Source of the DNA: Phycomyces blakesleeanus NRRL 1555(-)
Lineage: Eukaryota; Mucoromycota; Mucoromycetes; Mucorales; Phycomycetaceae
Assembly: GCF_001638985.1 (NCBI RefSeq)
Contig: NW_017265146.1
Span: 1 to 64,000, forward strand
Length of the DNA stretch: 64,000 nucleotides
Direction of reading: 5' to 3'
Shown here: one piece after another, positions 26,416 to 39,933 of the stretch
Layout of the letters: each line of letters begins with the position of its first letter
Numbering within the stretch: the stretch's first letter is position 1
The notes under the pieces: generated by a model
What the model was told of the DNA's origin: nothing
Database searches by the model: none
The model's input: the letters and a program-made list of their open reading frames with translations, nothing else
Position numbers and translations under genes: made by a program

Positions 26416-26585
26416 TCTAGGAAATGGGAAGACTGAAAGAAAAATTGAAGCGATTTGTTCACAGAAACAACTACATTGGCAGGAACAAAAGGCACATCGT
26501 CAAAAATTGTGCGCCAGTACGCTTTCCACACTGCGGCAAGAACACCACCCAAAACATGGTATGAGTCAATATGAGGAGGGGAGGG
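26416..26585 (-). pseudogene. Fragment resembling the C-terminal part of a LINE-type reverse transcriptase
   Basis: Minus-strand frame of about 45 codons containing GVLAAVWKAYWRTIF and DDVPFVPANVVV, ending at a stop after about 20 more residues. The pattern A-x-W-x-A-Y-W-x-x-x-F-D resembles the thumb/C-terminal region of non-LTR retrotransposon proteins. Only this short piece is visible, with no polymerase motif and no poly(A) tail, so it is a decayed fragment. The family assignment rests on pattern recall and is moderate at best. Confidence 0.35.
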
Positions 26586-26675
26586 AGGGAGGGCGAGAGT
26601 ATAAAAGACACGAAGGATTGTGGACGGTTGGGCTCGCCAGTGTGGTATCCACCTATGTAAGTAGATAGAGCTCTT

Positions 26676-28049
26676 TCAGGGACATGATACTTTTGGGGAA
26701 CTCGCCTGTTTGATCAGACAGGAACATTGGTGAACAATCTTCTCAAGACATTTTTCCTCACAGTATTCTTTTGATAAAACCCACGGCTTCTAGGCATGTA
26801 TTTGTAGGCTAAACATAAATAATTAGTAATTGTGATTCATCTTTTCAACTTTTTTTTTTACTTACATGAAGTTGTAAATGCGGAGAACTAATTCTTCTTT
26901 CTTGGTTCCCGGCTTCAGCTTACACGCCTGAAAAGCAGACTTAAGGCTTTTATTGTCTTTTATTTAATAAACCTTGTCATCACTCTAGCTTATTTAACCC
27001 AATGAGTTTATATACAATTTTATTGAAGACTTACAAGTCTTAACTTGTTTATTACATTATTGATGTTATTGTCTTCAACATACTGTAACCTTTGTTTTTG
27101 TTTTTTGAAATCATTGATTTATATTTAACGTTGTTTTCACATAGACTGTGTGTAAATTATATTACAGACTTAGAGCATAATGAATACAAACTTGGATAGT
27201 CTTACAGTCTACAGTATCTCTGGCGTTTGCTCTCTCTTGGTGCTTTGGTTTCAGCAGCAACGCCTTCTTCTCCATCGGCAATCTATAGAATATATTTAGC
27301 CATTTTGTTTCCCAGAGACAACAATCCTCAATTGTCTCCAATAGAAAATTGCTGATGGAGCTGTCAACATCTTGTAAGCCTGCTTCACTTCTTAATTGTC
27401 CTATCCAGATTTGATCAGCAGTAGCCTGAAGAGGAAGTCTTTCATCTGTGGCTTTTGCAAGTGCTGCTATTTCTTCAGTGTCTCTTCATTTTTTTTGGGA
27501 GAATGGTTATCTGAGAAAGGAAAGCAAAGGTATCATATTTAATGAAAATTCTCATGCTTAAATCAAAATTTCAGATGCGCACTTAGTTGTTAGCTGTGCC
27601 GCGTTAGAGGCGTTACTTACCAATCAATTCTTTTTGTAGAACCTGACGTACAGTCTGGTGGGACAGCCTGGAAGTATACAGCATCAGTCTTCTTGCCAAC
27701 GCTAATTTTAGGGAGACAGAATTTTGATTTTACTGGACCACAAATCGTGACCTTTTTGCCAGCATGGAATAACTCTATCTGGTTCCTAAAGATACAAAAA
27801 AATTCATAAATATTTTCTAATGTGCTTTGCAAAAAAGAGTGTATGGGGATTGCTTACCAATTGGTACTGTCAGACTCTGAGAATATAAGTAGGTAGAAGA
27901 AATAGAAAGGCATGACACGCGTAGGAAGGCCAATAAATAGTAAGGTATCAAACAATACTGCGTCAAACTCTAATGACAACAACACCTTATAATCTTTTGC
28001 GTAATTGACTATTGAGATAGATAAGCACAAAGCGTGGGGGACATAGTAG
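26676..28049 (-). pseudogene. Degraded or unresolved multi-exon gene of unknown family
   Basis: Several minus-strand segments look coding and are bordered by good splice signals. One (upper end near 28010, donor GTAAGC at 27857) reads LEFDAVLFDTLLF. The next, 27621-27785 (acceptor TAG, donor GTAAGT), reads LFHAGKKVTICGP. A third (about 27300-27510) reads EEIAALAKATDERLP. A fourth, near 26880-26940, reads LKPGTKKEELVLRIYNF and recalls a SAP-like helix. The last, about 26676-26790, contains CEEKCLEKIVHQC and ends TGA. The junction between the second and third segments is out of frame in every combination tried, so this is either a pseudogene or has exons I could not place. No function is proposed. 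Confidence 0.4.
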
Positions 28050-29636
28050 TAAAGCTAATGTATACTTTCAGGCTGTCCGTAAGGTCCACCTTCTTCTTCT
28101 TCTTTTTTTTTTAGTAATCAGAAAGTGAATAGGTATTGTTAAAGACTGTGACTTGCATAAACTTGTGCCTTTTTATTCATGACAGCTCATGGAGATGTTT
28201 GCATAAGTGATTTCTATGATTTTCATCAGAACTTCTAAATCCAACTTCTATTATTTCTTCTAACACTTTTTCACCTCTTTTGTTCCCTTCGATATTTTAT
28301 AAGCCACCACTTTATAACAAATGAAACTGCTGAAAAACATTACGTCTGCCCTCTTTCTGATTGTTATTAATGCTTTTTATCTTTGTTTTTTTTTCTACTT
28401 TCTTGTCAAAGTTAATTTTACTGCTTGAAACTATTGTTATGAACGACTGACTACACTTTATTGAAATAAATAATGGACATATATATATATAGAAAAGTTA
28501 GTTCCTGCAAGAAAAAGGTGTCAAAGTACTTAGAATAGTAACGAGGGTGCTGAGCTGTTATGTACAGTATAAGATCCGTAGAATCATGTAAAAGGTATCT
28601 TTGTAGAGAGAGAGAGAGATGGAAGATTTAGAATAAAGAAAATAGATATCCCTTGGAACGGTGGATGGAGATACCTGTTGAATTTCTAGAAAAACTGGTC
28701 AGTAGCAAGCCCGACAGAGTCCAGGCTGTTATTAGCAATAAAAGTAATAATAATGATTTATAGAGAACCAATTAACAAAATCGCAAGAGTGCATATGTAT
28801 ATGTGATCAAGTACATATTGAGCTGATAGACCTCCTCTAGGCTTAAAGGGTGTGTTGTAGGCATCAAATGTAATGAGTCTTATTCGGGACGTTATAGATA
28901 ACTGTTTTATACTTGAGGAACCCTTGAATTAATATGCTAGGTTAACTTTTTTGTACAATCAAAGCAGATGTTTACTTTGTAGTCTTTAGCAGAAAGAAAG
29001 ACTTGTGAAAATAAGAAAGTCAAATTGCATATACATATATCTGTGTGTGTGTGTGTGTGTGTGTGAAGCTGGGCGTGGGTGTAGAATAGAATAGTATAAT
29101 ATAATTTATTTATTTATTTTTCATTATCAAAAATAGAGATAATCTCTTTTTTTTTTTAAAAAAAAAAAAACTCTTCTGTAAGATACAGAAAATAACCATG
29201 AAAAACATGTGATTTTCAAGCCAACCAAAGTCAAAAAGGACTTTTGTAATCCTTGTAACCCTTTATATTGATAAAATATACATATAAATATAAAGATATA
29301 TATTATAAGTGTATAAGAAGAAAAATATGGTAGTGGTTATGTAGCAAAAGTGATTTGAATTGAATTTAATTGATGGTGGTGGTGTTGGTGGTGTTGGTGT
29401 TGGTGTTGGTGTTGGTGTTGGTGTTGGTGTTGGTGTTGGTGTTGGTGTTGGTGTTGGTGTTGGTGTTGGTGGTGGTTAATGGTTGTGTTTGTGGTGATGT
29501 TTATGGTGGTGATTGTGTCTATGATTGTGGTGTTACTGCTGTGTGTATTAAATATATACATACATACATACATACATACAGATACATAGATACAAGCATT
29601 TATATATACATACATGTATATATTAGATATTAGATA
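28050..29636. other. Intergenic region with GGTGTT hexamer repeat
   Basis: No gene seen. Contains (gt)n near 29042-29063 and a run of about 14-16 ttggtg/ggtgtt hexamers from 29370 to 29480, whose both-strand ORFs (Val/Leu or His/Gln runs) are artefacts. (catacata)n lies at 29556-29580 just before the DBP5 stop codon. Confidence 0.6.
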
Positions 29637-32384
29637 TTAGATATAACTCTTCAATTGCTTTTCTACAGCCTCCCAGTCATCTGTGGCTACTCTGACAATA
29701 GGTCTCTCAAAGTGTCTTTCGATTTCCTGCATTTTGGACCAGGTCTCCTCGTTGTGAACAAAGTTGATGCTCACACCAGTGCGTCCAAAACGACCGGTTC
29801 TGCCGATACGATGGAGGTAAGCCTCAAAGTCGGGCTCGTTTTGCTGATCAAGAGGAAGATCATAGTTGACTACCAGCGTGACCTGGAGAATATCGATACC
29901 ACGGGCAAGTACGTTGGTGGTAATCAAAACCTTGAATTCACCTCTTCTAAAGTCATCCATAACTCTGTCACGGTCCTCAGGAGTCATCTTTCCATGCAAA
30001 GACACAACCGCGTGTCCTTGTTCAGTCATTCGTCTGGCAATCTCATCTGCAGTATCACGACGCTACATAAAATATAAATTATTGATTTACATTTCAATAT
30101 ATCCAATACAATGTCTTTCTCATCCCTTCCTCCCCTTTCTAACCCTCATAATCCTTCTTCTAATCTCTTAATCACTCACTTATTCACTTCAATTTGATTT
30201 CCCCCTCCCTCTTCTTATTCTTATTTACCTTGCAGAAAATGATACTCTGACTGACAGTAAGCATGTCATATAAGTTTGTCAAGACTTCATACTTGTGTTC
30301 TTCACTATCACAATCCATGTAGAACTGCTTGATTGCGTCTACGCTCAATTGTTCACGCTTGAGGGTAATTTCGTTGGCATTGGGTGCAAATCTGCTGGCA
30401 AACTTTGTAACGTTTTCTGGGAAAGTGGCTGAGAATAGAACGATCTGGGGGTTACTCTTGAGCATACTAATGGCGACAATAAAAAAAAAAGAAGAAGAAA
30501 AAGAGAGGTTAACACCACAATCTGCCTTTCTTTTTTTTTCTTTTCTTCTTCTTTACCAACAAAATATATATACACACAGTTGTTTACTCTACCTCTTGAT
30601 ACGAAGACTTTGATCACCAAGACCAGATTGATCCAACATGTTATCTGCCTCATCCAGCACAAAGATCTTGATGTTGTTGATAGGCAACAGGCGTTTGCGG
30701 ATGACATCTTGGACTGAACCAGGAGTACCGACAATGATCTGTGCATTGACAGGTTGGTTCTTGGCAATTGAATCCTTGACAACCAAGGCTTTGGTAATGT
30801 TGGTGTATTTGGACATCTGTTGAGCAACATCCATAATCTGACGAGCTAACTCACGCGAAGGAGCCAGGCAAATGGCCTATAGATCAATGTTTTAAAAAAA
30901 ACGCTTCTATTTTTTTTTATTTTTTTTTTACTTTACCTGAGGTTGTTTGACATTCATATCCACACGAGTCAACATGGTCAATACAAATGCAGCAGTCTTT
31001 CCGGTACCACTCTGGGATTGTCCAATCATATTTTTAGGACTATATTTTATATACCCAAGTAAATGTTAGAAAATGTATATATATTATGTAGGAATTGCGA
31101 TTATTTAGCGCAAAATTAAAGATTCTTTATTTATTTTTTTTAGAAATGTATGTATATATATATATAAAGTAATAAGAAAAGAATAAGACTTACGGGTTGG
31201 CAAGAAGAAGTGGCAGTGCACGTTCTTGAATCTTTGAAGGCTTTGAGAACTTCATTTCGTAAAGACCGGTCAAAAGTTCCTGACTCCTAATAACCCAAGC
31301 AATTTTGGTTTGAATTGAACCAATCGATTAGTTGCAATGAAATTGTATGATATACTCTCTCTCTCTCTCTTATACTTTATGTATGTGATTCTCTTTATAT
31401 ACTTTTGTTCCCCCCACCCCCCTTTTTTATTTTTTATTTTTTACTTACAAACCAAGGTCTTCAAAGTTCTTTACAGAATAAAGAGGAGAGTCGGGATCAG
31501 CTTGCTGGTCGGCCAACTTTACCAATACGGTGTGTCTGTTCTCAATGAGGTTTGAAGAATCCTCTACATCTTGGGCATCTTGCTTTACAGGAGCTTTTAT
31601 ATTTTGTTAATATATATATATAAGAAACAAACAAATAAACTTGTGTGTGTGTATTACCTTTTGGTTGAGCCTGAGGGGGTTTTGTAGCAATTGCTTGAGC
31701 AGCTGTATTGTGAAATATACAAAAAGATTAGAAAATATATAATAAGTAAATTGAATTGAATTGAATTGAATTGAATTGAATTGAATTGAATCGAATCGAA
31801 ATAAATTCATTTTGATGTATTCTACACATACGTCCACTTGGAGGTGCACCTGGGGCTGTTTGGGTGGCTAATGGAATAGATACAGAATAAATATAACCAA
31901 AGATTGAAGATCATTACAATGTTATTATTATTACTATTTTTTTAGACCGCAGTAATACATTTTACGCACATATATAGATAGTAAAAATAGCCCTATTACT
32001 TACGTTTTGCGGTGGTGAGATCACCGAGTCTCAAAGTGATGCTGTCAATGGGATCTAGATTTCAAATATTAAAGAAATAAGTAAGTAAATCAGCAAAACA
32101 AACAAATATAAGTTTATAAGAAAACAATTTATTTTATTTAATAGAATATATATATATATATAGAATGCTCGAGATGTTGATTATGCACAGTTTGATGCTC
32201 ATCATGCAGTAAGAAAGCAATAAAAATCAAACGCGAATTGTTGTTGTTGTTGTTGTTGGTCGAGAATTGTTGAGAAAAACATGCTCTTTTGTTGATTAAC
32301 TTATTTGCTCATATTCTTCTTCTTTTTTTTTTTTTTCGAAAGATGAATCCAGTAATGATAGTATTCAATAAAATATAAGTCAAA

Positions 32385-32415
<31 letters not shown>

Positions 32416-32570
32416 GGCCGTGTTGTTTCTATCTATTTTTCGATTATTGTGATACTTTTTTTTTCTTATGTATTCTACCCACGTAATTATAACGATAATA
32501 ACAGTGATATTTATTTTAAATAATAATAACAGCAAAAAAAAAAAGGCAAGACTACTTTACCGTTGGACAT
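29637..32570 (-). CDS. DBP5: DEAD-box ATP-dependent RNA helicase Dbp5/DDX19
   Basis: Ten exons on the minus strand: 32561-32570, 32004-32054, 31832-31867, 31658-31702, 31449-31593, 31194-31286, 30937-31039, 30593-30876, 30229-30466 and 29637-30062. They sum to 1431 nt (476 aa), the usual length of this family. Dbp5 sits at the cytoplasmic face of the nuclear pore, where it strips export factors from mRNA; it is stimulated by Gle1 and inositol hexakisphosphate. Visible motifs: [14 protein letters not shown] (Q-motif region), SQSGTGKT (about 135-142), APSRELA, GTPGS, DEAD (236-239), SAT (268-270), ARGID and [12 protein letters not shown] variable, Pro/Gln-rich N-terminus is spread over five small exons. 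The first exon supplies only ATGTCCAACG. Intron 4 ends in AAG (ATAAAAG). The subfamily call is firm from the KNMI(A/G)QSQSGTGKT context. Confidence 0.95.
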
Positions 32571-35500
32571 TATGGAATCTAAGTGATGGAAAAGCTTATT
32601 GAATCGAGCTTTTTTTTTTATTATTTATTTGTTTGTTTTTTTCTTTAGTTAATAGAATCAAAAATAAAGTATAAAAAGCAAAAAAAGTAAAAAAGAAAAA
32701 AAAAAAAGCAAAAAAAAAGAGGACTGGGCTTTTTATATGTATCTGGATTAGTCTGGGTTGTCTGGGTTGTCTGTGTGTATTGTATGTATTGTTTAATGTA
32801 GTGTAAGCATATAGTGTAGTGTAGTGTAGTGTAGTGTGTGTGTGTGTGTAGTGTGTTGTGTGTGTATAACGTATGGTGTGAGTGATTTGAAAGTGAATTT
32901 TTTTTTGTTACTTTATTTATTTATATACTTGAACAAACAGCGAATCTTGTGTTTCAATTATCAGCCAATAGAAAATCCCAATACCCTACAGATTTCTGAA
33001 ACCTTCTACAGTTCAAAAAAAAAAAAAATTCAAACTTTAATGATCTTAAAAATATTGAGCACCAATGATTCACCGTATAGACTCCGTATTTTATTTTTAG
33101 AAAAAAAAAATCAAAAATTAAATCAATTGAACAACTTTTCTACCTAATTTTTAAATCCACTAATATTAATAAATTCTAGAGAGCCAGGTATAAAGTTGCA
33201 GTATATAATCCATTTTTCTTATTATTGGTATAAGCTTATAATATCTTTATATCATATAAGAAAAGTTCCACTGGTTTCATAAAAAGCTTCTTTTTTATTC
33301 TATTCAGCTTTTTGTTAAGAATTATATACCGCGCTTTAATTTGCTTCTATTTATGGAAATAACTAAGTAATGTTTAGCCAATAATGATTTATTACTTAAA
33401 ATTACGCCATAGAAAATGAAATAAGCAAATGAATCTCAATGGCGGAATTTAACAAGGTAAAACATTATATATATTTTTTTATGTATTCGGCGACTGAACA
33501 ACTTAAACATATTGGGCAAAATTAAATCGCAGAAACAAAATCAAAAGTATAAACCTTTAACGAATAATGGAACCCTCTATTGAGGGGGTAGTCAGAATTC
33601 TTAAAGGTTCCTTTTTTTTTTTTAAAAAAAAAAATTATATATCTATATATTTCTATAATGTAGTCCTTCTTTTGTTCATTTCTTTATTACTCAAGAACCC
33701 CATAAAGTATCGCTATAAAGAAGAAAGAAAGGGTGATTGAATTTTTCTCATTCTGTTTCTCTTTCTCCTTCCCCTTCTATCTTTCTTTTAACCCTCCTTC
33801 CTTTATTATTTAGTTGTATTTCAAAATCCATTACTACTTGGATTTCTGCTTGTCCACATATACGCATTCATTCATTCATTCATTAGTTAGTTAGTTAGTT
33901 TTTTATTTTATTTTTTTGAAAATAACAGCAACACCAACAAAGATTTTTTTAAGAAAAAAAAAATATAAAATCAAGCTCATATTAAAAATATCACTAGTAT
34001 TATTATCATTACTTCTTCTTCTTCCTTTCTTTCTTATTCAGGACTTTTTATTCGGATATCTATATACTCCCAAGGTTATTTTGGGTTAATAGTAACGGTT
34101 GTTCGATCGTTAAAGACATCAGTTCTATTGACTGTATACAATGATGATAATTTAACTTGATATTGTCAGTAGCTTTATTATTTCTGTCTCTCTTTTACAG
34201 TTGCTGTAATAACTAAAAAAGAAATTCATCTAATTAACAATGACAAAAAAAAAGCATTGTTACTCCATGCCCCCCAGATGTACTTGGTGCGACATTTTCT
34301 AAACCTTGGTGTGGTTGTGGGGTGAGACCTAGGTTTTAGTTTTAGGCGGTGGCAAGCACTCCTGCTTTGTAAGGAGAAGTGTTGTGTATAATTATATAAT
34401 TATAGACATATCTCTTTTTGCTTTTATGTTGTGCGTCTGATGGACTTGAAGCATGTAAATAAGGCTTTGAATTGAATGATTGAATATGGTATTATATATC
34501 CAATATTTTGCTTTTTCTTTTTCTTTTTACTACTACTACTACTGCTGCTGCTACTACTTCTTCTTCTTTTACTACTTTTTCTTTTCTTTATCTTGTCAGC
34601 ACAGACTACTTAATAATTACTATTTCTTGAAGCAACTAATTTGATTTAACTTTAAACTCCCACATTTAGCCCCTCACACACTCACACACTCTTTCTCTCT
34701 GGCTTTATATATATTCATGTCTGTTTTCTCTCTCTCTCTCTTGATATATCCCAATTTTCTCACTCCTCTTCTCCTTCTCCTTTATATCTTCCTTTTTCTC
34801 CTATTTTATGCCTTTTTTTTTCTTCGTCTTCTTCTTCTTTTGGTACATGAGTACAAGGTTGAAAACACCAAGGCAGTCGAGATATCTACAGAGTGTGACA
34901 GTAGATACTAAAATGCAATGCAAAACAATACCATACCATACCATACCATACAATACAATACAATAAAATATAATAAAATATCTCTTATTATTCTTATTAT
35001 TCAGAATAATAATAGGACGGTTATGCATATAGCTACGCTAATTTCACTATGCTACCTTTACCAAGCTACTTTTACTAAGCTGCTTTTACTAAACTATTTC
35101 TACTACGCATGTCATTTTTATGTATGTATGTAGGTGTAGATGGTTTTTATAAATTTGAGAACCAAAAGAAATAAAGTTAAAGTAAGAAAATCTGTATTTA
35201 TGGATCTTAATGATGTAAAATACATATATAATATAGATGTACGAACTTTATTGAACTATAGCATTCTTGTTATACTTTATCTTCTGTGTTTTGGTTTTGG
35301 TTTTTGCCTTCAGTCTTTACTATTATCATTATTATTACTATCATTCTTTGAGTATAATTTTTTGTTTTGTTTTAACAGGAATCCCTCGGAAGCAACCTTT
35401 TATCCCTTGGAAAACGGACCTTATTTATTCTTTTGGATACACTAGCATCAAAATTATCTTGATACGCCTTTATTTTTATTTTATATAAAAAAATAAAAAA

Positions 35501-35864
35501 AAAAGACAAATTTGGTTTACTATCTAATAAAAATCACAGCTAGTTGTACATACATACACATTCAGTCATTCACTACCTAGTAGCAATTAAACTGATAAAA
35601 GGTGAAATGTATGTATGCGTGTATTTGAATCAATCAATGAAAATAAATAAAACGGCTAGGAAAATATAGAAAAGGAAATTGACGAATGAATTGAGGTGAT
35701 GGTTTGGATATACAGGAAGCAGAAGAAAGAAGAAGAAGAAAGACCGATGGCTGATCATTATTTATTTAATTGGAAATGCGAGATCATTTTTTTTATAGAA
35801 AATCAATCAGATTACTATTACCATTATGATTTTCTTTTTGATTCGTTGGTTTTGGTTTTGGTTT

Positions 35865-35896
<32 letters not shown>

Positions 35897-36821
35897 ATTC
35901 TTATAAATATATATATATATTGTTTCCTTGGACTCCTTTATACTAAAGAAGGAAAGGGAGATAAAAAAATATATATATAAAAGAGAGAGAAAGAAAGAAA
36001 ATAAAGAGATATAAAAGCAAGAAATAAAGAAAGAAACAAAGACAGAAACAAAGAGAGGGATAGAGTGGGGGTTAAGGCGAGGGTTTAGCTTATTTTATAT
36101 TTTATATATTATTTTACATATTATTTTATCCTCTTTTTATCTTTCGGTCTTCTCCTTTTTTCTCCCTTTCTTCCCTTCTTCTTTCTGGTCTTCTTCCTAC
36201 TCTTCAACCTCTTCTTCCTCTTTTTCTGCTTTCTCTTCTTCTTCTTCTTCTTCTTCTTTTTTTTTCTTCTTTTTTTTTTATATAGTTTTGCAATTTTTTT
36301 TTTGGTTGGCGGCTAATATCAAACGAGGCACAAAAAAAGGAAGGAAAAAGAAAAAAAAAAGAACAATCAAAACCAAGCCAAGCCAAGCCAAACTAATACT
36401 ATTCTTATTACTATTGTTATTCCTACTAATATTCTTATTCTTATCACTATTCTTACTATTACCATTACCATTACAATTAAATATCATTAATACACATTTA
36501 ATACCTGTTTCAATTTCACGAACTGATAATATTCCGCAAGCACAATACAAATACACATGTATATATATATGTATATACATATGTAAACACACCCATAAAT
36601 ACACAGACATACCGACATACAAACATACAAACACCCAGACACATACACACATACACATACGCACATACACACACATACACACGCGCGCACACGCAAAGAC
36701 ACACAGAGAAAGATAGAGACACGGATATACACATACACACACGCACACACGCACACACGCACACACGCACACACGCACACACGCACACACGCACACATAA
36801 ACACGCATATATATACATATT

Positions 36822-36854
<33 letters not shown>

Positions 36855-36948
36855 GCTATTGCCATTACTACTCTACTTTATTTTACTTTCTTTTCTTTTA
36901 TTTTACTATATTTTATTTTCTTTTGATTTACAAAAGAAAGAAGCTTCA
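32571..36948. other. Long intergenic region, no supported gene
   Basis: 4.4 kb dominated by microsatellites: gtt/ttg triplets at 32233-32257 and 32385-32417, (gtgta)n near 32810-32850, and cacacg repeats at about 36560-36840. Also present is ggttttggttctggttctgg near 35850-35895. A 101-codon ORF at 35140-35445 is hydrophobic and low in complexity and is not called. The region separates the DBP5 start from the RhoGAP-like gene start, so it contains both promoters (divergent arrangement). Confidence 0.5.
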
Positions 36949-37272
36949 ATGTACTACTCCTTTGATTTCGCAGCCCAGGTAGTCCATCTTTGTATGGATG
37001 AAATAAGGCATCGAGGTATAGTAAATACAACAATATTCCTAGTAATACTAATACTAATAATACGCCACATTTATAGGGTTGGAAGAACGCAAATTGTTAA
37101 GAAAGTCAGGTAAGAAAAGATCAATAAAATACAATAAAAAAAACTATTTTTGATTTTGATTTGGTTTGGTTTTGTCTTACCTTCTTTGCCCAACCCAACA
37201 TCGCCCCCTCCTCCTCCTCCTCTTCCTTTCTACTCCTCTACTCCTACATCCCCTTTTTGTTATTACTATTAC

Positions 37273-37305
<33 letters not shown>

Positions 37306-39032
37306 CGGCTGGGTGCTGTTTTCTAACCAATAATTATATACCTATTTTATACACACAAAAAAAAAACGACAATAGTTCCAAATAGTGTCTTGTTTATCAA
37401 AGTATTCAAACGCCATCGATGTTCGGCCATTGATCTGACCTGTGTTGATATTCACTCGGTTGCTACCCTGATGCAAGATATCCTGGTGTGCTGTCAAGAG
37501 AGAATAATATCCAAAAAGGCATGGCGAATCATAAACTATGAAAGTAAGTAAATTTCAATATAAACGTAAACGTAAATGTAAAGAAGAAGAAATATATACA
37601 TATATAGAAAAACAAGTATGCACATAGCTATTCTATTCACACTCGTGTGAATATGTATCTATATGTATCTTTATGTATGTATCTTTATGTATGATTCAAT
37701 GGTAGTAATTCTTTTTTTTTTGTTTTTTTTTTGAACTTTACTTTACTTTGTTTTCTGCTTTTGGTAGCCTGTACGCTGTCTGGCCTGTCACGACTGTTGA
37801 CTGAGCAGGGAGAACAACTGCTGATCGATCTATTGGACTTTTTGGTGGAGCTTATGCACTACAAGGAAAAGAACGGAATGGACGCCTACAGACTCGGCGA
37901 GGCGATGGGCAAGGTGACACTGGGGCCTTCTGAATGCAATCCTGTGATGGCTGAGAAGGCAGGTCATTTTCTGACCCGGATGATTATTGAGCACTCCAAG
38001 CTGCTCACGATGCGTGGCCACAAGAGACTGCGCCGGATTGATTCTGGATTTGAGAGAGGGCATGAGCTGAGTGATGGTTACCACAAGAAAACCAAAACCA
38101 AAACCAAAACCAGAGACAAAGACAAAGACAAGACCAACAGCCACGGCAGCTATGGCCCGAGTTCTAACAGCACGTACAACTATTACTGTGATCGGATAAA
38201 GCCAATGACAAAGAGAGAGGCCGGCCGAGCAAAGGCCAAGTACTACGACCGGTTGATTCGCAAGACCAAAAGTACGACGGCCGACTGGGTGCTTAATCTG
38301 AGTGGGGTGCAGGCGATGCTTGACGACACCTATGCTGACTGTGGCCCGGACCCGCCTGAGAAGCCCTGGCTGTCGATCTTCTCGACAACCGAGGAGCTGA
38401 TGGTCAACCGGGACTCTGCATCGCAGCCGCTGCTGTTCCGTATCCTGATGGAGGCCAACAAGCCAGTTGTACCCGTGCCGGCCAATCCGTTTGGCCAATC
38501 GTATCTGTTTTCGGCCAGCCAGGCCTACCAGGTCGAGAGTTGCCTAGGAGAGGCGTTTAAAGAGTTCGCGGCCCTGTGTTACAGCCACCCTATGTCGCGG
38601 CAATGGGTAGAAAAGACAACAAGCCCACTTGCCAAACTCAACCACTCGATTTCAAACCTAAAATTGAATATCCGAAAGATCCGTTCACGTCACGACATTG
38701 GTGAGGAGGATATTGGTGGTGTAGATAGATTTGTGGGAGTCGGGGGAACAGGAACAGGAGGAATTTTGGGACCAGGAGGATTTGTAGGAGTACCATCTAT
38801 TGGAACAGCAGGAACAGCAGGATCAAGATCAGGATCAGGATCAGGAGGAGGAGGAGGGGATGACAGTCTTTCAAGGGATGACGCAACCTACATTGGACAC
38901 GGAGAATCCGATGGAAGATCATCCACTGGAGATCATCAAAAGAAGCCAAAGAACATGAAGAGGATGATGCGGAGAGTAATTAAGATGGGTGGCAACATGG
39001 TTCTTAAAAGAGACGAAGATAAAAGTCTTTAA
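36949..39032 (+). CDS. RhoGAP-like domain protein (possibly Msb1/Mug8-type)
   Basis: Four exons: 36949-37015, 37077-37109, 37376-37543 and 37768-39032 (1533 nt, 510 aa). Residues 1 to about 190 resemble a RhoGAP fold. VVHLCMDEIRHRGLEERKLLRKS carries an Arg (about residue 31) where GAP proteins hold the arginine finger. It is followed by DIHSVATLMQDIL and, in exon 4, LIDLLDFLVELMHYKEKNGM. GAPs switch off Rho-type GTPases that steer polarity and wall growth; fungal Msb1 has a degenerate GAP domain and works near Cdc42/Rho1. The middle is Lys/Thr-rich (about 117-130). The tail is Gly/Ser-rich, then basic. The ATG at 36949 starts very close to the domain edge, so an upstream exon may be missing from this model. 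GT-AG introns of 61-266 nt. Domain call is moderately sure; the Msb1 link is a guess. Confidence 0.7.
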
Positions 39033-39933
39033 AAAGAAATAAATAAATAAATAATCCATCATAATCATAATCATAATCACATCTCTATATATATATATAT
39101 TTTAATAATAATAAAAATAATAATGCTTATTTGACACTCCGCATTACAAGAAGAAAGATATATATATATATTTTTTTGATGTTGTTGTTGCGTTTTTTGT
39201 TAGGATAGAAATATACATTTATATAGTTATATATTTTTGCATGATCTGCATCACACTTACAAGGCGCACAGACCTTTTATGTAAACACGCCTTTTATTTA
39301 TTTATATATATATATATAATAGTAAAGAAAAATGAGTGAAATGAGTGAAATGATTGATTTGATGGATTAGGATCGGATGACTACACGGGATTGTTCCATC
39401 AAATAAATACATGCACTTTTTTTTTTTTTTTATTTATTTATTTATTTAAAATATATATATATATATATTACTTTGTCCCACTATACAATTGACCAAGTCA
39501 TTGGCAATATAAAATAAAATATAATAATAATAAAGAAAGAGGTATATAACTTTTTTTCTTCTTTTTCTTTTTCTTCCGCTCGGTCTGGCTAACAAAAAAA
39601 GGAAATTAAAATGTTATTAGGTCTTGAAATGTCAGTGTACAAAATGTCATTCGTAGCAGACGTCATTAAAAAAAAAAAAAAAAAAAAAAAAAGAACGCAA
39701 GAAAGAAGAAATAAGAAAAGGTGTGAAAAAGTATGTATATGTATATATATTTAGGGGGGAAAATGTACAAGAGAATTTGAAATATAAGATATAGAAAGTA
39801 TTAAAAATATAGATAGATATTTAATTAAGTAGCTAAAAATTAAGCAAAATGTATATATATATATTATATTATATATATATATTTGCGATTGCTGTATTGT
39901 TGTTTTTGTTTGATTTTTTTTTCTTCGGATTCT
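39033..39933. other. Convergent 3' intergenic region
   Basis: Lies between the stop codons of the RhoGAP-like (+) and homeobox (-) genes. AT-rich, with runs of taaata, ta and a poly(A) tract of 24 at 39668-39692. Several AATAAA-like hexamers could serve as polyadenylation signals for either gene. Confidence 0.5.

Noticed and set aside
29337..29633. His/Gln and Val/Leu repeat ORFs
   Set aside because: Both strands of a GGTGTT hexamer repeat.
34330..34400. tRNA-like stretch (ggcggtggcaagcactcctgc...)
   Set aside because: A 5-bp anticodon-like stem is present but the loop is 8 nt and there is no T-arm or acceptor stem.
35140..35445. 101-codon plus-strand ORF
   Set aside because: Hydrophobic low-complexity composition, no family, no conserved partner exon; it overlaps another open frame of equal quality.
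36278..36865. Cys/Val-rich 195-codon minus ORF
   Set aside because: Product of cacacg-type microsatellite DNA open in several frames.
37830..38498. 222-codon minus ORF
   Set aside because: Antisense shadow of the GC-richer exon 4 of the RhoGAP-like gene.
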